Shown here: piece by piece, positions 43,173 through 53,186 of the stretch
Layout of the letters: every line of letters begins with the position of its first letter
Numbering within the stretch: position 1 is the first letter of the stretch
Notes under the pieces: model-generated
The model's input: only the letters and a program-made list of their open reading frames with translations
Databases searched by the model: none
Told to the model about the DNA's origin: nothing
Position numbers and translations under genes: made by a program
Source: Bacteroidales bacterium
GTDB taxonomy: Bacteria; Bacteroidota; Bacteroidia; Bacteroidales; UBA932
DNA: 64,000 nt
NCBI GenBank assembly: GCA_017631875.1
Contig: JAGBSL010000033.1
Span: 10,115 to 74,114, forward strand
Direction of reading: 5' to 3'

Positions 43173-45320
43173 ATGAAAAGCAAAATGACATTGAGGCTTT
43201 GGCAGCTGACAGCTGTACTGTCTGCCGCCCTTCTTGCGTTCTCATGCGAGAAGCCTGACAATCCTGAGCCTCCTAAGGAAGAGCAGGAGCAACCGGGAAA
43301 CAACAACGGAAACGAAGACGGAAAGGAGGACGGAAAAGAGGAACCTCAGGAGAAGACCTACGGGATCACACTTCAGGCCACCAGCGAGTTCTATCAGGTA
43401 GACTTCCCAGAATCAGCTAAAGAAGGAGAGACAGTGACAGTTACAGTCACTCCTGTAGAGAATGTAAACATCGTGGCAGTACGCTACAACAGCAAGAAAG
43501 CTGACCTTGTAAAAGAAAACGTATACAGCTTCGAGATGCCGAAGAAGGATGTCGTAATCACTGTAAACAGCAGCAGTACCGTAACTGTAGTTCCAAGCAG
43601 CTATTACACAGCAGAGGTTGACAAGCCTGTGGCTGAGGCAGGAGACCTCGTTCTGGTCGTATTCGGTGTTTATAATGTTGAGGATATAATCGAATCTGCG
43701 ACAATCAACGGAACCAAAACCGATGTGGAAGTACTGGACATGGGAATATATGGCTGCTCATTCACAATGCCGGAAGGACCTGTTGTTGTTGAAGGCCACC
43801 TCGCATCAGACTACTATGTGATCGAGAGAGAGTGGGATGAGCACTGCACCATCAACATGCTCGACTGCATCAACAACCAGGGCACTCCAGAAGAGTTCTG
43901 CTCTCAGAAAGAGGAAGGCATCGTGCATTTCATATACAGATGGGATCTTGGCTACGATGTGGTCTGCACCGTTACAGGTCTGGAGAGCGGCAAGGACTAC
44001 ACCGGCGGAGTATTCTGGTCGCTCGCTGCAGACAATCATCTCTACCAGGACTGCTGGGCATTTTACATGCCTGACGAACCAGTTCTGATCAAGGCTGTCA
44101 GCACAGAGAGAAACACTTACGAGGGCGCTGACTTCGTAGGAGAATACACAGGTTACTGGATCACTGCCGGTGAGAACATGATCTACAGTTCATCTCAGCC
44201 TGCAATGAATCTCGACATGAGAAAGAGCTCAGCATTCTTCGTGAAGACCAGCGACGCCAACGCATACGACTTCTCAGGCATATATACTGTAACTGACGGC
44301 AAGATTACCTCTGACCGCGAACAGGCTAGAGGTGACTTCGCACTCAGAGGTGACATTCTTGAAGGAGGATATGCATTTGCAATCATTGACAACATACTTG
44401 AAGACAATGTAGACAACCGCAGATTCTACTTTGCAGGAAAGAACAACTTCGAGTTCGTATGCGCCAGCGACAAATACGCTACACGTTTCCTTCTCGAGGC
44501 GAACGAGGGCGGCCAGAAGTCATGGTACTTCATCGAGAGAGACAACCAGTCGATCAGAAGAGCAGTCGTTACATTCATATCAGGCAGCTCGATCGGCGAG
44601 ACATGCGAGGCAAAAGTAAAGGTTGAGGGCGGCATTGCATTCAACAGGACAGAAGAGTTCAAGTACACAAACAGCAACGGCAATTCTCCTGTATTCACAT
44701 ACCTTGGAAAGGAAGTGGGAACCTACACATCGAACAAGGGAGAGACTCTCGTGCTTGACGGATTCGGCAAGGGTACTTACAACGGCACCGAGGGCACATA
44801 TACCATCGAGAATGGCATCGTGACCTTCACCGACGTAAACGGAAAGGTGACCAAGATGAACACAGATGTCAACAACAAGACATTCACTGTGATTGTAGAG
44901 GCTTCCGAGGAGACACTCAAGGCGCTTGCTGCCGAGTACAAGACCACAACAGCAAAGATCAGCACAAACGGCACTATATCAGAAAAAGGTACCGTATATG
45001 TAGCATTTGACAGAAACTACTACGGCGACTACTATAAGGGTTATGCCCAGATTAAGATCACATATATTTCAAACGGCTCTACCGTTGAAATCCTTGGTGA
45101 CACCAAAAAGTATGTGGTTGATGAGGTTGAGCGTACAGTGACATTCCCAAGCGTGGTTCAGGGAGATGGCGTACATTCAAACTCAACAATCAAGAAGGAC
45201 GTCGTATTCAAGATTTCTGACGACTTCAAGACACTTACATTGGTGAATGACTACATCTACTCTACCAACCCGAACGACTTCTGCCTCGGAGGCGCAGTCC
45301 TCAACGCAGTAGAAGAGTAA
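43173..45320 (+). CDS. Large surface lipoprotein of unknown function
   Basis: 715 aa. SPII signal with lipobox LAFSC, followed by a Pro/Glu/Asn/Gly-rich low-complexity tether (PEPPKEEQEQPGNNNGN and onward), then repeated short beta modules of 60-80 residues (VTVTVTPVENVNIVAVRYN, SFEMPKKDVVITV and SFTMPEGPVVVEG) resembling Bacteroidales InlB-B-repeat or BF-type Ig-like folds, and a lipocalin-like C-terminal part (GTYTSNKGETLVLDGFGKGTY). Third gene of the M6 protease operon. An alternative start at the second Met (43185) is equally good. Role unknown; likely surface display. Confidence 0.75.
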   Translation: MKSKMTLRLWQLTAVLSAALLAFSCEKPDNPEPPKEEQEQPGNNNGNEDGKEDGKEEPQEKTYGITLQATSEFYQVDFPESAKEGETVTVTVTPVENVNIVAVRYNSKKADLVKENVYSFEMPKKDVVITVNSSSTVTVVPSSYYTAEVDKPVAEAGDLVLVVFGVYNVEDIIESATINGTKTDVEVLDMGIYGCSFTMPEGPVVVEGHLASDYYVIEREWDEHCTINMLDCINNQGTPEEFCSQKEEGIVHFIYRWDLGYDVVCTVTGLESGKDYTGGVFWSLAADNHLYQDCWAFYMPDEPVLIKAVSTERNTYEGADFVGEYTGYWITAGENMIYSSSQPAMNLDMRKSSAFFVKTSDANAYDFSGIYTVTDGKITSDREQARGDFALRGDILEGGYAFAIIDNILEDNVDNRRFYFAGKNNFEFVCASDKYATRFLLEANEGGQKSWYFIERDNQSIRRAVVTFISGSSIGETCEAKVKVEGGIAFNRTEEFKYTNSNGNSPVFTYLGKEVGTYTSNKGETLVLDGFGKGTYNGTEGTYTIENGIVTFTDVNGKVTKMNTDVNNKTFTVIVEASEETLKALAAEYKTTTAKISTNGTISEKGTVYVAFDRNYYGDYYKGYAQIKITYISNGSTVEILGDTKKYVVDEVERTVTFPSVVQGDGVHSNSTIKKDVVFKISDDFKTLTLVNDYIYSTNPNDFCLGGAVLNAVEE

Positions 45321-45362
45321 TCCGGTTTAAATAAAATAAAGAAGCCGACCCAAAAGTGACAT

Positions 45363-45696
45363 GAACCCCGAAAAGTTGGACGGTTTAACATTATTAAGAG
45401 GCGGACTTAGATTGGAACAGAGCTCGGTATTGTACCGGGCTCTTTCCTTTTAGCCTCAGTTTGATTCTATCATTATTGTAGTAGCGTATATACTTAACCA
45501 GTTCCTTAGCGAACTGCTCTACACTGTCCCACTCCTGCAAATATAGCAACTCAGACTTCATAAGCCCAAAGAAGTTTTCCATCATGGCATTGTCAAGGCA
45601 GTTGCCTTTACGAGACATACTTTGTACTATTTCTTTATCTTTAAATGCTTTCTGATATCTCAGATGCTGATAATGCCATCCTTGATCAGAAGAGCT
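45363..45696 (-). pseudogene. IS3-family transposase remnant with one terminal repeat
   Basis: On the minus strand reads SDQGWHYQHLRYQK, then MSRKGNCLDNAMMENFFG and on to the end of an IS3/IS150-type OrfB integrase core, so it keeps the second Asp (SDQG) and the Glu (ENFFG) of the DDE triad but lacks the first Asp and all upstream sequence. A TAA stop (45697-45699) precedes the fragment. TGAACCCCGAAAAGTTGGAC at 45363-45382 looks like the IS end. Only about 335 nt of a 1.2-1.5 kb element remain; it is dead. Confidence 0.87.
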
Positions 45697-45787
45697 TTAG
45701 CTCGCCGGTCGGGGCCCACGAAGTGGGAGGGATTTAGTTTTCCGTTGTTATCCTCCTGAACTTCTCTCACTCCCCCCCAAAAAAAAC
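45697..45787. repeat. Hairpin-rich segment replacing the lost part of the IS
   Basis: Contains CCCAC-gaa-GTGGG followed by AGGGATTTAG, like the CACGAAGTG-AGGGG part of the multi-hairpin repeats, then C-run and A-run before the next terminator. The IS homology stops exactly where this segment begins. No gene seen in 45321-45840 other than the remnant. Confidence 0.55.
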
Positions 45788-45814
45788 AGAAGCTGACCTT
45801 TTGGGTCAGCCTCT
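45788..45814 (-). terminator. Terminator of the collagen-like lipoprotein gene
   Basis: GCTGACC-ttttg-GGTCAGC; read on the minus strand it is followed by eight T. A related half-hairpin (GAAGCCGACCCAAAAG, 45340-45355) lies on the other side of the IS remnant and appears cut by it. Confidence 0.75.
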
Positions 45815-45840
45815 CTCTTGTATTATGTCACGCGCAGTGA

Positions 45841-48800
45841 TTAGTTGAGCTTGAAGATCGAAAGACCACCGCCCTGCATCATCGCTACGATGTGAGTTGC
45901 ACCGTCAACTGTCACGACTGCACAGTCACCATAAGTGTTGCCTGCTACGCATGAAGCTTTGTCACCCTCATAAAGAGGAGCTGTGAACACTGGCTCAGAT
46001 GCCACTGAAGCAGCAAGGCTACCCTTATCCTCAACTACCACGAGGTCACAATGTGTATTGTCTGGAAGCTGTACATATGCGATGTACTTAGTCTCGTTAT
46101 GAGTGAAGAACTGGAAGCTGAATGCGCCGTTAAGCTCTGGATTTGTGCTTGCAACGTCCCACTTAGGCCAGAATCCGCCTGAATGAGTCTCACCAGCTGT
46201 GTTAGGAGTCCAGAAGCCAGCTGAAGAAGCTGTTGTAAGGAGAGCCTCAGTTGTTCCTGGATAAACAGTCACCTCAGCAAGACCACCACCGAATGTGTCG
46301 AACCAAGCATACTCTCTAAGGTCTGCAGATGTTGCACCGTCCTTAATACCGAAGCCCATAACCTTTGTACCTGACTGTGATGGAGCATAGATCTTACCGT
46401 TCTGCCATGTGCCAGTTATAGAGATTCTGTCACCATATCTTCTCCAGTCAGAAGCATTTGCAACGCCATCCCATCTGTAAGCATGGAAGAGTACAGGGTC
46501 TGCATCTGTACCGTTTGAATAAGCATAGATGTTGAAGTTCTGGTTACTGTCTACTGCAAGATTTGTAGCTACAAGAACAGGATCACCTGCCTCGTTAGGC
46601 ACGCAACGAAGAGCTGAAACAGCGTGTGTTCCGCCTGAAATGCCTGCTGTAGGGAGTGACTTGTATACTGGAGTTACATCACCTGCAAGGAGAGAAGCGA
46701 TCTCGACTGCATAGATCTTTGCAGTAGCTTCTGATGAGTTGAGGTAAACATACTCATTGTCAGCAGCCATGGTACGGTTTGCGATACCAGGGATGAAGCT
46801 GCACCATGCATCTGTACCATTTGAATAGTAAGCAGCTACGCAATCAGCAAATGCCTTTGGTTCCTCTGGCTCTGGCTCACCACCTGCCATGTTAGGGTTT
46901 GTGAGGACGTAGTTCTGAACATAGTTGCTGTAAAGGCTTGTTGCCTTAAGGGTATTGCCTTCTACTGTAAGTACAGCGCCGCCATGATACTGGAGAGGGC
47001 CGTAGCCATTATGGGTAGCAGCTTCCTCAAGAGTCACAGTTGTGCCGTCCTCTGAGAGTGTTCCATAGTATGAGCTTGAGTATGGAGTGCCATACATTGT
47101 CATCTTGAACATATTCTCGAAGTAGAGCTTGCCGTCGACAACGCTTACAGTAACGGCGTCGTTTACGCAAGACTCATAAGTCGCTGGGTCATACTTCATA
47201 TAAGTATTAGTGAAGGTCTCTGTCCAAGTACCTGCGAACTTAGCGAGCGGATCTTCTTCCTCGCCGCCACCGATTACCATGTCTGGGTTGACTGCAGAAT
47301 AATTTACGATCTGTCCACCAAATGCACTAGCTGCCGAAATTGTATTGCCCTCTACAGTCAGTTCTACTGTACCAACATATGCAATTGGTCCAAAATACTT
47401 ATGCTCTCCGTCAACGAGAGTAATGGTCTTACCATCTTCAGAAAGCTCACCATACAAGTTACCTGCTCCGTATGGGTGCTTGAATGCGTTTTCAAAATAG
47501 AGCTTTCCGTCAACAACTGAAATAGTGAATTCATTGGTAACTGTTACCAAAGAACCGTCCCAATTCGCATACTGGAATGTCTCTGTCCATGTACCAGCGA
47601 ATGCGTCAATACCAACTGCATCACCACCTGCAGGAGCGTCAACCTTTACACCTGCTGTGTAGTCATAGATATAAGCACTGCGGCTTGTAGCATAGTTGTA
47701 TGTGCTGATCTTCTCAACTGAGAATGTCTTCTCAACTGAGTCGTAAGCAAGCTCGATGTCCTTAGAGAAACCGTAGCTGAGAACTGCATCCTTATAATAT
47801 ACTGTAAGAACGTCACCTTCTACGTCAGCATAGTAAACGCCACCCTTGTTAGAGATCATCTGACCATTGTTGAAGTATGCGTCAGCGACAAACATGTTGT
47901 TTACCTTGTAGACACCCTTTGTGAAGTCGTCTGAAAGCTCGAATGTGAAGACGCCCTTCTTGTTTGAAGGAGTTTCGAGAGACATGTCCTCATATCTTGA
48001 GAGCTTGAATGACTCTGCCCACTCTACAGGCTCACCAGCTTCGTCAGCGATCCACTCAGGATAGTAGTTCTTCTGAGCCACCTCGAATGTTGCAAGAACC
48101 TTGTCGCCCTTCTTCATTGTAACTGTAGCGACATTGTCGTATGCAGTTGTGTTAGCCTCAGCTGCAGAAAGAACTACAGTCTCCTCACGGATAGCCTTGG
48201 TCTCGGAATACTGGAGCCATGCACCGTCGATCTCGATCTCATAGTCTGTTGTTGTAGTTACAGGAACCTCAACTTCGCCACCGAGTGGTGAAACATAGTA
48301 TGTTGTAGCTCCAACCTCAAAGAAGTCATCACCGTTGAATGAGATAGTCTTAGCCTTGAGCTCGCCTGTTGTGTTGTTGAGCGCATAAAGGTCAACATAT
48401 CCTGCACCATAAGCTGGAGTCACGCTTACCACCTTCTCAGCAGGGAGAACAACAGCCTCACAGTTTGAAGAAGAAAGGATGCGTACAACAACCTCGTCAG
48501 ACTCAGCAGCACCTACGATCTGGTAAGGGACTTTGTAAGTCTCACCTGCGATGATCTTAGTCTCAGTGAGAGTGAAAAGAATGTTGAAGTTGTCTGCAAG
48601 CGGAAGCTCGTATACAGTACCGTCAACGAGAGTGACCACGAGGTAGCCGTCAACAAGCTCAACGCTCTTGAAGAATGCATCACCAGCCTCTCCCTTCTCG
48701 CCCTGTGGACCCTGTGGACCTGTCTCACCCTGTGGACCCTGTGGACCTGTCTCACCCTGTGGACCCTGTGGACCTGTCTCACCCTGAGGACCCTGTGGAC

Positions 48801-49212
48801 CTGTCTCACCCTGAGGACCCTGTGGACCTGTCTCACCCTGAGGACCCTGTGCGCCTGTCTCACCCTGTGGACCCTGTGCGCCGGTGTCACCCTTGTCGCC
48901 CTTGTCACCTTTATCTCCCTTGTCACCTTTGGCTCCGTCTGCACCATTATAGATGTTAATCTTTGAGCCGTCTGACATAAGGAGCTCATAACCGCCTTCG
49001 ATCTGATTGTAGTCAACTACTGTAAGACCGGTCTGAACAGCGTTCTTGAGAGCCTCCAAATCACTCTTGATCTGATTCACATCTTCCTCGACCTGCTCGA
49101 GTCTCTCATTGAGAGCCGAATCATCGTAGCATGATGTAAATACAGGACATGCGACAGCCGCCAGGATCATCGATCCATAGGTCAGCTTTTGAAAAAATTG
49201 TCCGATTTTCAT
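45841..49212 (-). CDS. Giant surface lipoprotein with collagen-like Gly-X-Y stalk and BACON-like domain
   Basis: 1123 aa. SPII-like signal ending FTSC (residue 28); coiled coil (about 31-60, [20 protein letters not shown]); DUF4988-like [14 protein letters not shown]; then 32 uninterrupted Gly-X-Y triplets (90-187) with four GDK units and eight nine-residue [13 protein letters not shown] units; a GDAFF cap; two all-beta modules, the second BACON-like ([18 protein letters not shown]); two tandem lipocalin-like repeats of about 115 residues each starting FAGTWTETF; and a C-terminal beta-propeller-like region (about 800-1123). Such trimeric stalks raise a binding head from the cell surface. Partner or ligand unknown. 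Single-gene unit. Confidence 0.85.
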   Translation of the reverse strand: MKIGQFFQKLTYGSMILAAVACPVFTSCYDDSALNERLEQVEEDVNQIKSDLEALKNAVQTGLTVVDYNQIEGGYELLMSDGSKINIYNGADGAKGDKGDKGDKGDKGDTGAQGPQGETGAQGPQGETGPQGPQGETGPQGPQGETGPQGPQGETGPQGPQGETGPQGPQGEKGEAGDAFFKSVELVDGYLVVTLVDGTVYELPLADNFNILFTLTETKIIAGETYKVPYQIVGAAESDEVVVRILSSSNCEAVVLPAEKVVSVTPAYGAGYVDLYALNNTTGELKAKTISFNGDDFFEVGATTYYVSPLGGEVEVPVTTTTDYEIEIDGAWLQYSETKAIREETVVLSAAEANTTAYDNVATVTMKKGDKVLATFEVAQKNYYPEWIADEAGEPVEWAESFKLSRYEDMSLETPSNKKGVFTFELSDDFTKGVYKVNNMFVADAYFNNGQMISNKGGVYYADVEGDVLTVYYKDAVLSYGFSKDIELAYDSVEKTFSVEKISTYNYATSRSAYIYDYTAGVKVDAPAGGDAVGIDAFAGTWTETFQYANWDGSLVTVTNEFTISVVDGKLYFENAFKHPYGAGNLYGELSEDGKTITLVDGEHKYFGPIAYVGTVELTVEGNTISAASAFGGQIVNYSAVNPDMVIGGGEEEDPLAKFAGTWTETFTNTYMKYDPATYESCVNDAVTVSVVDGKLYFENMFKMTMYGTPYSSSYYGTLSEDGTTVTLEEAATHNGYGPLQYHGGAVLTVEGNTLKATSLYSNYVQNYVLTNPNMAGGEPEPEEPKAFADCVAAYYSNGTDAWCSFIPGIANRTMAADNEYVYLNSSEATAKIYAVEIASLLAGDVTPVYKSLPTAGISGGTHAVSALRCVPNEAGDPVLVATNLAVDSNQNFNIYAYSNGTDADPVLFHAYRWDGVANASDWRRYGDRISITGTWQNGKIYAPSQSGTKVMGFGIKDGATSADLREYAWFDTFGGGLAEVTVYPGTTEALLTTASSAGFWTPNTAGETHSGGFWPKWDVASTNPELNGAFSFQFFTHNETKYIAYVQLPDNTHCDLVVVEDKGSLAASVASEPVFTAPLYEGDKASCVAGNTYGDCAVVTVDGATHIVAMMQGGGLSIFKLN
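48667..48882. repeat. 27-nt tandem repeat (eight units) coding the collagen-like stalk
   Basis: Eight in-frame 27-nt units, nearly identical at DNA level (differences in a few third positions and GAQ versus GPQ). Such arrays change length by slippage, here always in frame, so stalk length may vary between strains. Confidence 0.9.
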
Positions 49213-49288
49213 AATGTTAAAGATTAGTTGTTATTAATTTAATAGAGTTGTTGCGCACAAAACTCCGTAAAAATAGAAAAAAATCTCG

Positions 49289-49335
49289 TACATTTGCACG
49301 GTTTTTCAGGTTTTTAGGCAATTTTTGCCAAAAAT
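49289..49335 (+). promoter_or_regulatory. -7 box and leader hairpin of tpiA
   Basis: TACATTTG (49289-49296) then a leader of about 90 nt containing TTTTTAGGCAA / TTGCCAAAAAT (49312-49335). No clear -33 box. Confidence 0.5.
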
Positions 49336-49390
49336 ACCACACAACACCACACCAAAATAGAATTTTCAACAATTTAAATAGTATAAAACA

Positions 49391-50143
49391 ATGAGAAAAC
49401 ACATCGTAGCAGGCAACTGGAAGATGAACACAACAGTTGCTGAGGGCGTAGAGCTCGCAAAGGCAGTAGTAGAGGCTTCAGCTGAGGTTCCAGCTGACGT
49501 AAAGCTCATCATCGCTCCGCCATTCACTCACCTTTATCCTGTAGCTGAGGTTGTAAAGGGATCTCCTGTAGGTCTTTCATCACAGAACTGCGCTGACCAC
49601 GTAAAGGGCGCATACACCGGTGAGGTTGCAGTAAACATGATCGCTGGTCTCGGTGCTGAGTACGTTATCCTCGGTCACTCTGAGAGAAGAGAGTACTATG
49701 GTGAGACTGACGCTACCCTCGTAGAGAAGGTTAAGCTTGCTCTCGCTGAGGGTCTTTCTCCAATCTTCTGCATCGGCGAGAAGAAGGAGGAGCGCGAGGC
49801 TGGCCGTCACTTCGAGGTTGTGACTGAGCAGGTAAAGAACGTTCTCTTCGAGCTTACAGCTGAGGAGATGGCAAAGATCGTAGTTGCTTACGAGCCGGTA
49901 TGGGCTATCGGAACAGGTCTTACAGCAACTGCAGAGCAGGCACAGGAGATCCACGCTGAGATCCGCAAGGTTCTCGCTGAGAAGTTCGGTGAGCTCGCAC
50001 AGGAGATCTCTATCCTTTACGGCGGTTCATGCAACCCTACAAACGCTAAGGAGCTCTTCGCATGTCCAGATATCGACGGTGGTCTTATCGGTGGTGCAGC
50101 TCTCAAGGCTGACAGCTTCAAGGCAATCGCACTTAGCTTCTAA
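49391..50143 (+). CDS. tpiA: Triosephosphate isomerase
   Basis: 250 aa TIM barrel interconverting dihydroxyacetone phosphate and glyceraldehyde-3-phosphate. Lys in GNWKMNTT, His in ILGHSERR, Glu in [12 protein letters not shown], phosphate loop YGGSCNP. All catalytic residues are intact. The M49-like gene begins only 6 nt after its stop, so the two form an operon. Codon use is strongly biased, as expected for a highly expressed glycolytic gene. Confidence 0.98.
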   Translation: MRKHIVAGNWKMNTTVAEGVELAKAVVEASAEVPADVKLIIAPPFTHLYPVAEVVKGSPVGLSSQNCADHVKGAYTGEVAVNMIAGLGAEYVILGHSERREYYGETDATLVEKVKLALAEGLSPIFCIGEKKEEREAGRHFEVVTEQVKNVLFELTAEEMAKIVVAYEPVWAIGTGLTATAEQAQEIHAEIRKVLAEKFGELAQEISILYGGSCNPTNAKELFACPDIDGGLIGGAALKADSFKAIALSF

Positions 50144-50149
50144 TTGAAC

Positions 50150-51748
50150 ATGAAGAAGTTATATATAATTGCAGCCACTGCCCTTGCAGTGGCTGCTTGT
50201 GGTCAGAACAATGAGTCTGACCTCAAGGAGAAGGTTGAGAGCTACGCAGTGGTAGAGGTGAAGTCACCTCTCTACGACGCTCTTTCTGAGAACGACAAGA
50301 AGATTGTAGGACTCTTCCGCGAGGCTGCGGAGATCATGGACGGTCTCTTCTGGAAGCAGACATTCGGCGACAAGTCTCTCATCGAGAACATGCCGGACGG
50401 TTACGCAAAGGCTTACGCCATGATCAACTACGGTCCATGGGATCACCTTGACAATAACGCCTCATTCGTAGAGGGCTACGGCGAGAAGCCGCTCGGTTGC
50501 CAGTACTATCCGCAGGACATGACTATGGAGGAGTGGGAGGCATTCGACGACCCGGACAAGCTTAGCCTCTACACTGTAATCCGTCGTGACGAGAACGGAG
50601 CTCTCAAGACCGTATGGTATCGCGACGAATACAAGGAGGAGCTTGACAAGGTATGCGCGCTTCTGGAAGAAGCTGCTGCCCTCACAACCAACGAGGGTAT
50701 GCGCACATACCTCACTGAGCGCGTGAAGGCTTTCCGCACAGACGATTACCTTGCCAGCGACCTCGCTTGGATGGACATGAAGGACTGCAACATGGACCTG
50801 GTGATCGGACCTATCGAGAACTATGACGACCACCTCTTCGAGGCTAAGGCTGCATACGAGGCATTCATTCTCCTCAAGGACGAGACCCGCAGCGCCAACC
50901 TCGCAAAGTACGTCGCACTCCTCCCTACCCTCCAGCAGATGCTCCCATGCGCTCCTGAGTACAAGACTTTCGTACCTGGAACATCATCAGACCTCAACGT
51001 TTACGACGCGATCTACTATGCTGGTGACTGCAATGCCGGCAGCAAGACCATCGCGATCAACCTCCCTAACGACGAGAGGGTACACGCGGCAAAGGGCGCA
51101 CGCCGCCTCCAGCTCTACAACAGCATGATGGCGAAGTTCGACAAGATCATGGCACCTATCGGAGAAGTCCTCATGGTTCCTGAGCAGCTCGAGTACCTCA
51201 GCGCTGACGCATTCTTCTGGAACGTGACCTTCCACGAGGTAGCTCACGGACTCGGAGTGAAGCAGACAATCAACGGAAAGGGTACAGTAGACCAGGCTAT
51301 GGGTGACCAGAAGACTTCATGGGAAGAGGCTAAGGCTGACATCCTCGGTCTGTTCATGGTAAGCAAGCTCATCGACATGGGCGAGATCACAGACATCACA
51401 AAGGAGCAGTCCCTCGCTACCTTCATCGCAGGTATCGTACGTTCAGTACGCTTCGGTTTCGCATCATCACACGGAAAGGCTAACATGATGTGCTACAACT
51501 ACATGGAGGATCACGGTGCATTCACCCGCAACGAGGAAGGCAAGTGGGTGATCGACTTCGAGAAGGCCGCTGCGGCGGTAGATTCATGGGCAGCCCTCAT
51601 CCTCGAGACACAGGCTACCGGAAACTTCGAGTTCGCACAGCAGTATGCGGCCGAGAACGCAAGCATCCGCGAGGCTCTCGCAGCCGACATCGAGAAGGTG
51701 AACGGCGCAGGCATCCCACGTGACATCGTATTCGATTTCGCTTGGTAA
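50150..51748 (+). CDS. M49-like zinc peptidase lipoprotein with HEXXH motif
   Basis: 532 aa from MKKLYIIAATALAVAAC (SPII signal, lipobox AVAAC); a TTG six nt earlier is in frame but less likely. Zinc site is HEVAHG near residue 362, a normal HEXXH, with the second motif EEAKADILG about 50 residues later, matching the M49 EEXXAD motif. Known DPP III enzymes have HEXXGH, as in the paralogue at 32531, so this is a divergent branch, often labelled Zn-dependent hydrolase. Probable peptidase at the cell envelope; substrate unknown. Coupled to tpiA. Confidence 0.82.
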   Translation: MKKLYIIAATALAVAACGQNNESDLKEKVESYAVVEVKSPLYDALSENDKKIVGLFREAAEIMDGLFWKQTFGDKSLIENMPDGYAKAYAMINYGPWDHLDNNASFVEGYGEKPLGCQYYPQDMTMEEWEAFDDPDKLSLYTVIRRDENGALKTVWYRDEYKEELDKVCALLEEAAALTTNEGMRTYLTERVKAFRTDDYLASDLAWMDMKDCNMDLVIGPIENYDDHLFEAKAAYEAFILLKDETRSANLAKYVALLPTLQQMLPCAPEYKTFVPGTSSDLNVYDAIYYAGDCNAGSKTIAINLPNDERVHAAKGARRLQLYNSMMAKFDKIMAPIGEVLMVPEQLEYLSADAFFWNVTFHEVAHGLGVKQTINGKGTVDQAMGDQKTSWEEAKADILGLFMVSKLIDMGEITDITKEQSLATFIAGIVRSVRFGFASSHGKANMMCYNYMEDHGAFTRNEEGKWVIDFEKAAAAVDSWAALILETQATGNFEFAQQYAAENASIREALAADIEKVNGAGIPRDIVFDFAW

Positions 51749-51772
51749 ACCCCATCGATCGCACTTTTATAG

Positions 51773-51821
51773 GAAAAACGCTCTAGGCACCCATAATTTT
51801 TGGGGTACCTAGAGCGTTTTC
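51773..51821. terminator. Bidirectional terminator between the M49-like gene and the antitoxin gene
   Basis: GAAAACGCTCTAGG-c-ACCC pairs with GGGT-a-CCTAGAGCGTTTTC, 18 pairs with one mismatch. Serves tpiA-M49 on plus; the antitoxin gene ends at 51883 on minus. Confidence 0.85.
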
Positions 51822-51882
51822 AGCACTAAAATACACTCAACTCCATCTTTACCATCATCTCCGTCCTTTCACGAGAATTATT

Positions 51883-52524
51883 TCAGGAAAGAATATCTTC
51901 CGGAAGACAACTGAGAACTCTAGCAATTTTCAGCACGGTCGCCGCTTCGGCTCTTGATATATCCTGATAGTTCTGTTCGTACGCCTGTATCATTCTGAGT
52001 TTTACTCCAGACCTTTCTGCAAGCTCCTGCTGGGTTAATCCAGCAGACTTGCGCTGTCTCTTCAGCTGATTGACAGACAGGGCCTTCTGCCGGGTCATCA
52101 TTTCAGCGGCAGTATCCACCAGTTTGGATATATCCGCCTCATGGTGAGTGGGATACAGGGCAATAAGGAATTGCAGAGTCACTCCCCATCCGTTGATTCT
52201 TTCAAATGAGCATCCTGTATGCCACTGCAGATATGCCAACACCCAACCTGCCCAATATACCGCAGATTTTCCGGAATATCTGTATTCCGCATAAACGGGA
52301 GTACCGCCGGTCTGCTCCACCACTTTTTCAGCCAATTCAATGCCCGACATACCTGCAACGTAACGCGGGTTTCCCTTGCCGAACTGCTTTGATATATCGC
52401 TCACAAGGAACCTGTTAAAGAACATCTCGGCACCCCCATAAGCCATAGCGCCATAATCCAGCATCACAGCCAGATTCGACATTGCATCATCCAGATATAT
52501 TTTATCGTAAGCGTTCATCGTCAT
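51883..52524 (-). CDS. XRE-family antitoxin of a DUF3990-type pair
   Basis: 213 aa (or 211 aa from the second Met). The N-terminal two thirds are a domain of unknown fold with the family-typical YRYSGKSAVYWAGWVLAYLQ; the last 60 residues are a helix-turn-helix of the XRE/Cro type (QLKRQRKSAGLTQQELAERS). The start lies 23 nt inside the end of the upstream toxin gene, so translation is coupled. XRE antitoxins bind the toxin through the variable part and repress the operon through HTH; a perfect palindrome at the promoter is the likely site. Order is toxin first, antitoxin second. Confidence 0.82.
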   Translation of the reverse strand: MTMNAYDKIYLDDAMSNLAVMLDYGAMAYGGAEMFFNRFLVSDISKQFGKGNPRYVAGMSGIELAEKVVEQTGGTPVYAEYRYSGKSAVYWAGWVLAYLQWHTGCSFERINGWGVTLQFLIALYPTHHEADISKLVDTAAEMMTRQKALSVNQLKRQRKSAGLTQQELAERSGVKLRMIQAYEQNYQDISRAEAATVLKIARVLSCLPEDILS

Positions 52525-53167
52525 TCTTCCATTGCTGTCTGATTATATCAAGGATATAAGTGCCTTTAAGCGGGTTGGATGCCGCCTTTATCTTCTGATA
52601 GTCCTCTCTCGCCTTAAGATCCCTGCTTATCCACTTGGAATGGTATATACTGCTGTCTACGGGACTGGCATCCTGAAAAGTCAGCGAGCAAAATGCCTTC
52701 TCACTTTTGAGAACAACCTGCTCACCAAGTTCACCGAGTTTCATAGCTCGCGAGAGTTCTTCTAGAGACAGACCGTTATTAAGGAATGTCTTGGCAAAAG
52801 AGAAGTATGAATCATCTGCCCTATAGCCCCTGATTATGTCAAATGTCTTATATTCAGGCAAGAAGGTCTCCAGCATATAATCTCTTGCTGCAGAAGCCAG
52901 GCCTGCCGACAAGTCGAAAGTGCGGTTCTCAAGCAGTATAGCCATCCAGTTCAAGATATGGAGCTTCGTCAAGTCGCATACATTCATATCTGACATATCC
53001 AATTCATAACAATTGACAAAGCCGTCCTTACCCGTTGAACAAGCCCACTCTTTAGCAAGTTCCAAATGTTCCGTGCAGTAGAGACCCACCCCATAGTCAT
53101 TCTTACGGTTTCCCTTACCAAGCTCTGGCCTTTCTATGATCCCAACGGATCCGTGATATAGCTTCAT
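52502..53167 (-). CDS. DUF3990 protein, probable ADP-ribosyltransferase-fold toxin
   Basis: 221 aa. Begins KLYHGSVGIIERPELGKG, then DYGVGLYCTEHLELAKEWA, the signature of DUF3990, which has an ADP-ribosyltransferase-like fold; the late GELGEQVVLKSEKAFCSLTF is the third conserved block with the catalytic-loop Glu. Unlike secreted toxins it has no signal peptide. It overlaps an XRE antitoxin gene, the standard toxin-antitoxin layout. The target molecule is unknown. An unusually strong Shine-Dalgarno-like GGGGAG precedes the ATG, unlike neighbours. Confidence 0.8.
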   Translation of the reverse strand: MKLYHGSVGIIERPELGKGNRKNDYGVGLYCTEHLELAKEWACSTGKDGFVNCYELDMSDMNVCDLTKLHILNWMAILLENRTFDLSAGLASAARDYMLETFLPEYKTFDIIRGYRADDSYFSFAKTFLNNGLSLEELSRAMKLGELGEQVVLKSEKAFCSLTFQDASPVDSSIYHSKWISRDLKAREDYQKIKAASNPLKGTYILDIIRQQWKNDDERLR

Positions 53168-53186
53168 AACTCCCCAATATTAAAAG

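Noticed and set aside
48513..49016. Open frames antisense or out of frame to the collagen-like repeat
   Set aside because: Low-complexity by-products of the 27-nt repeat.
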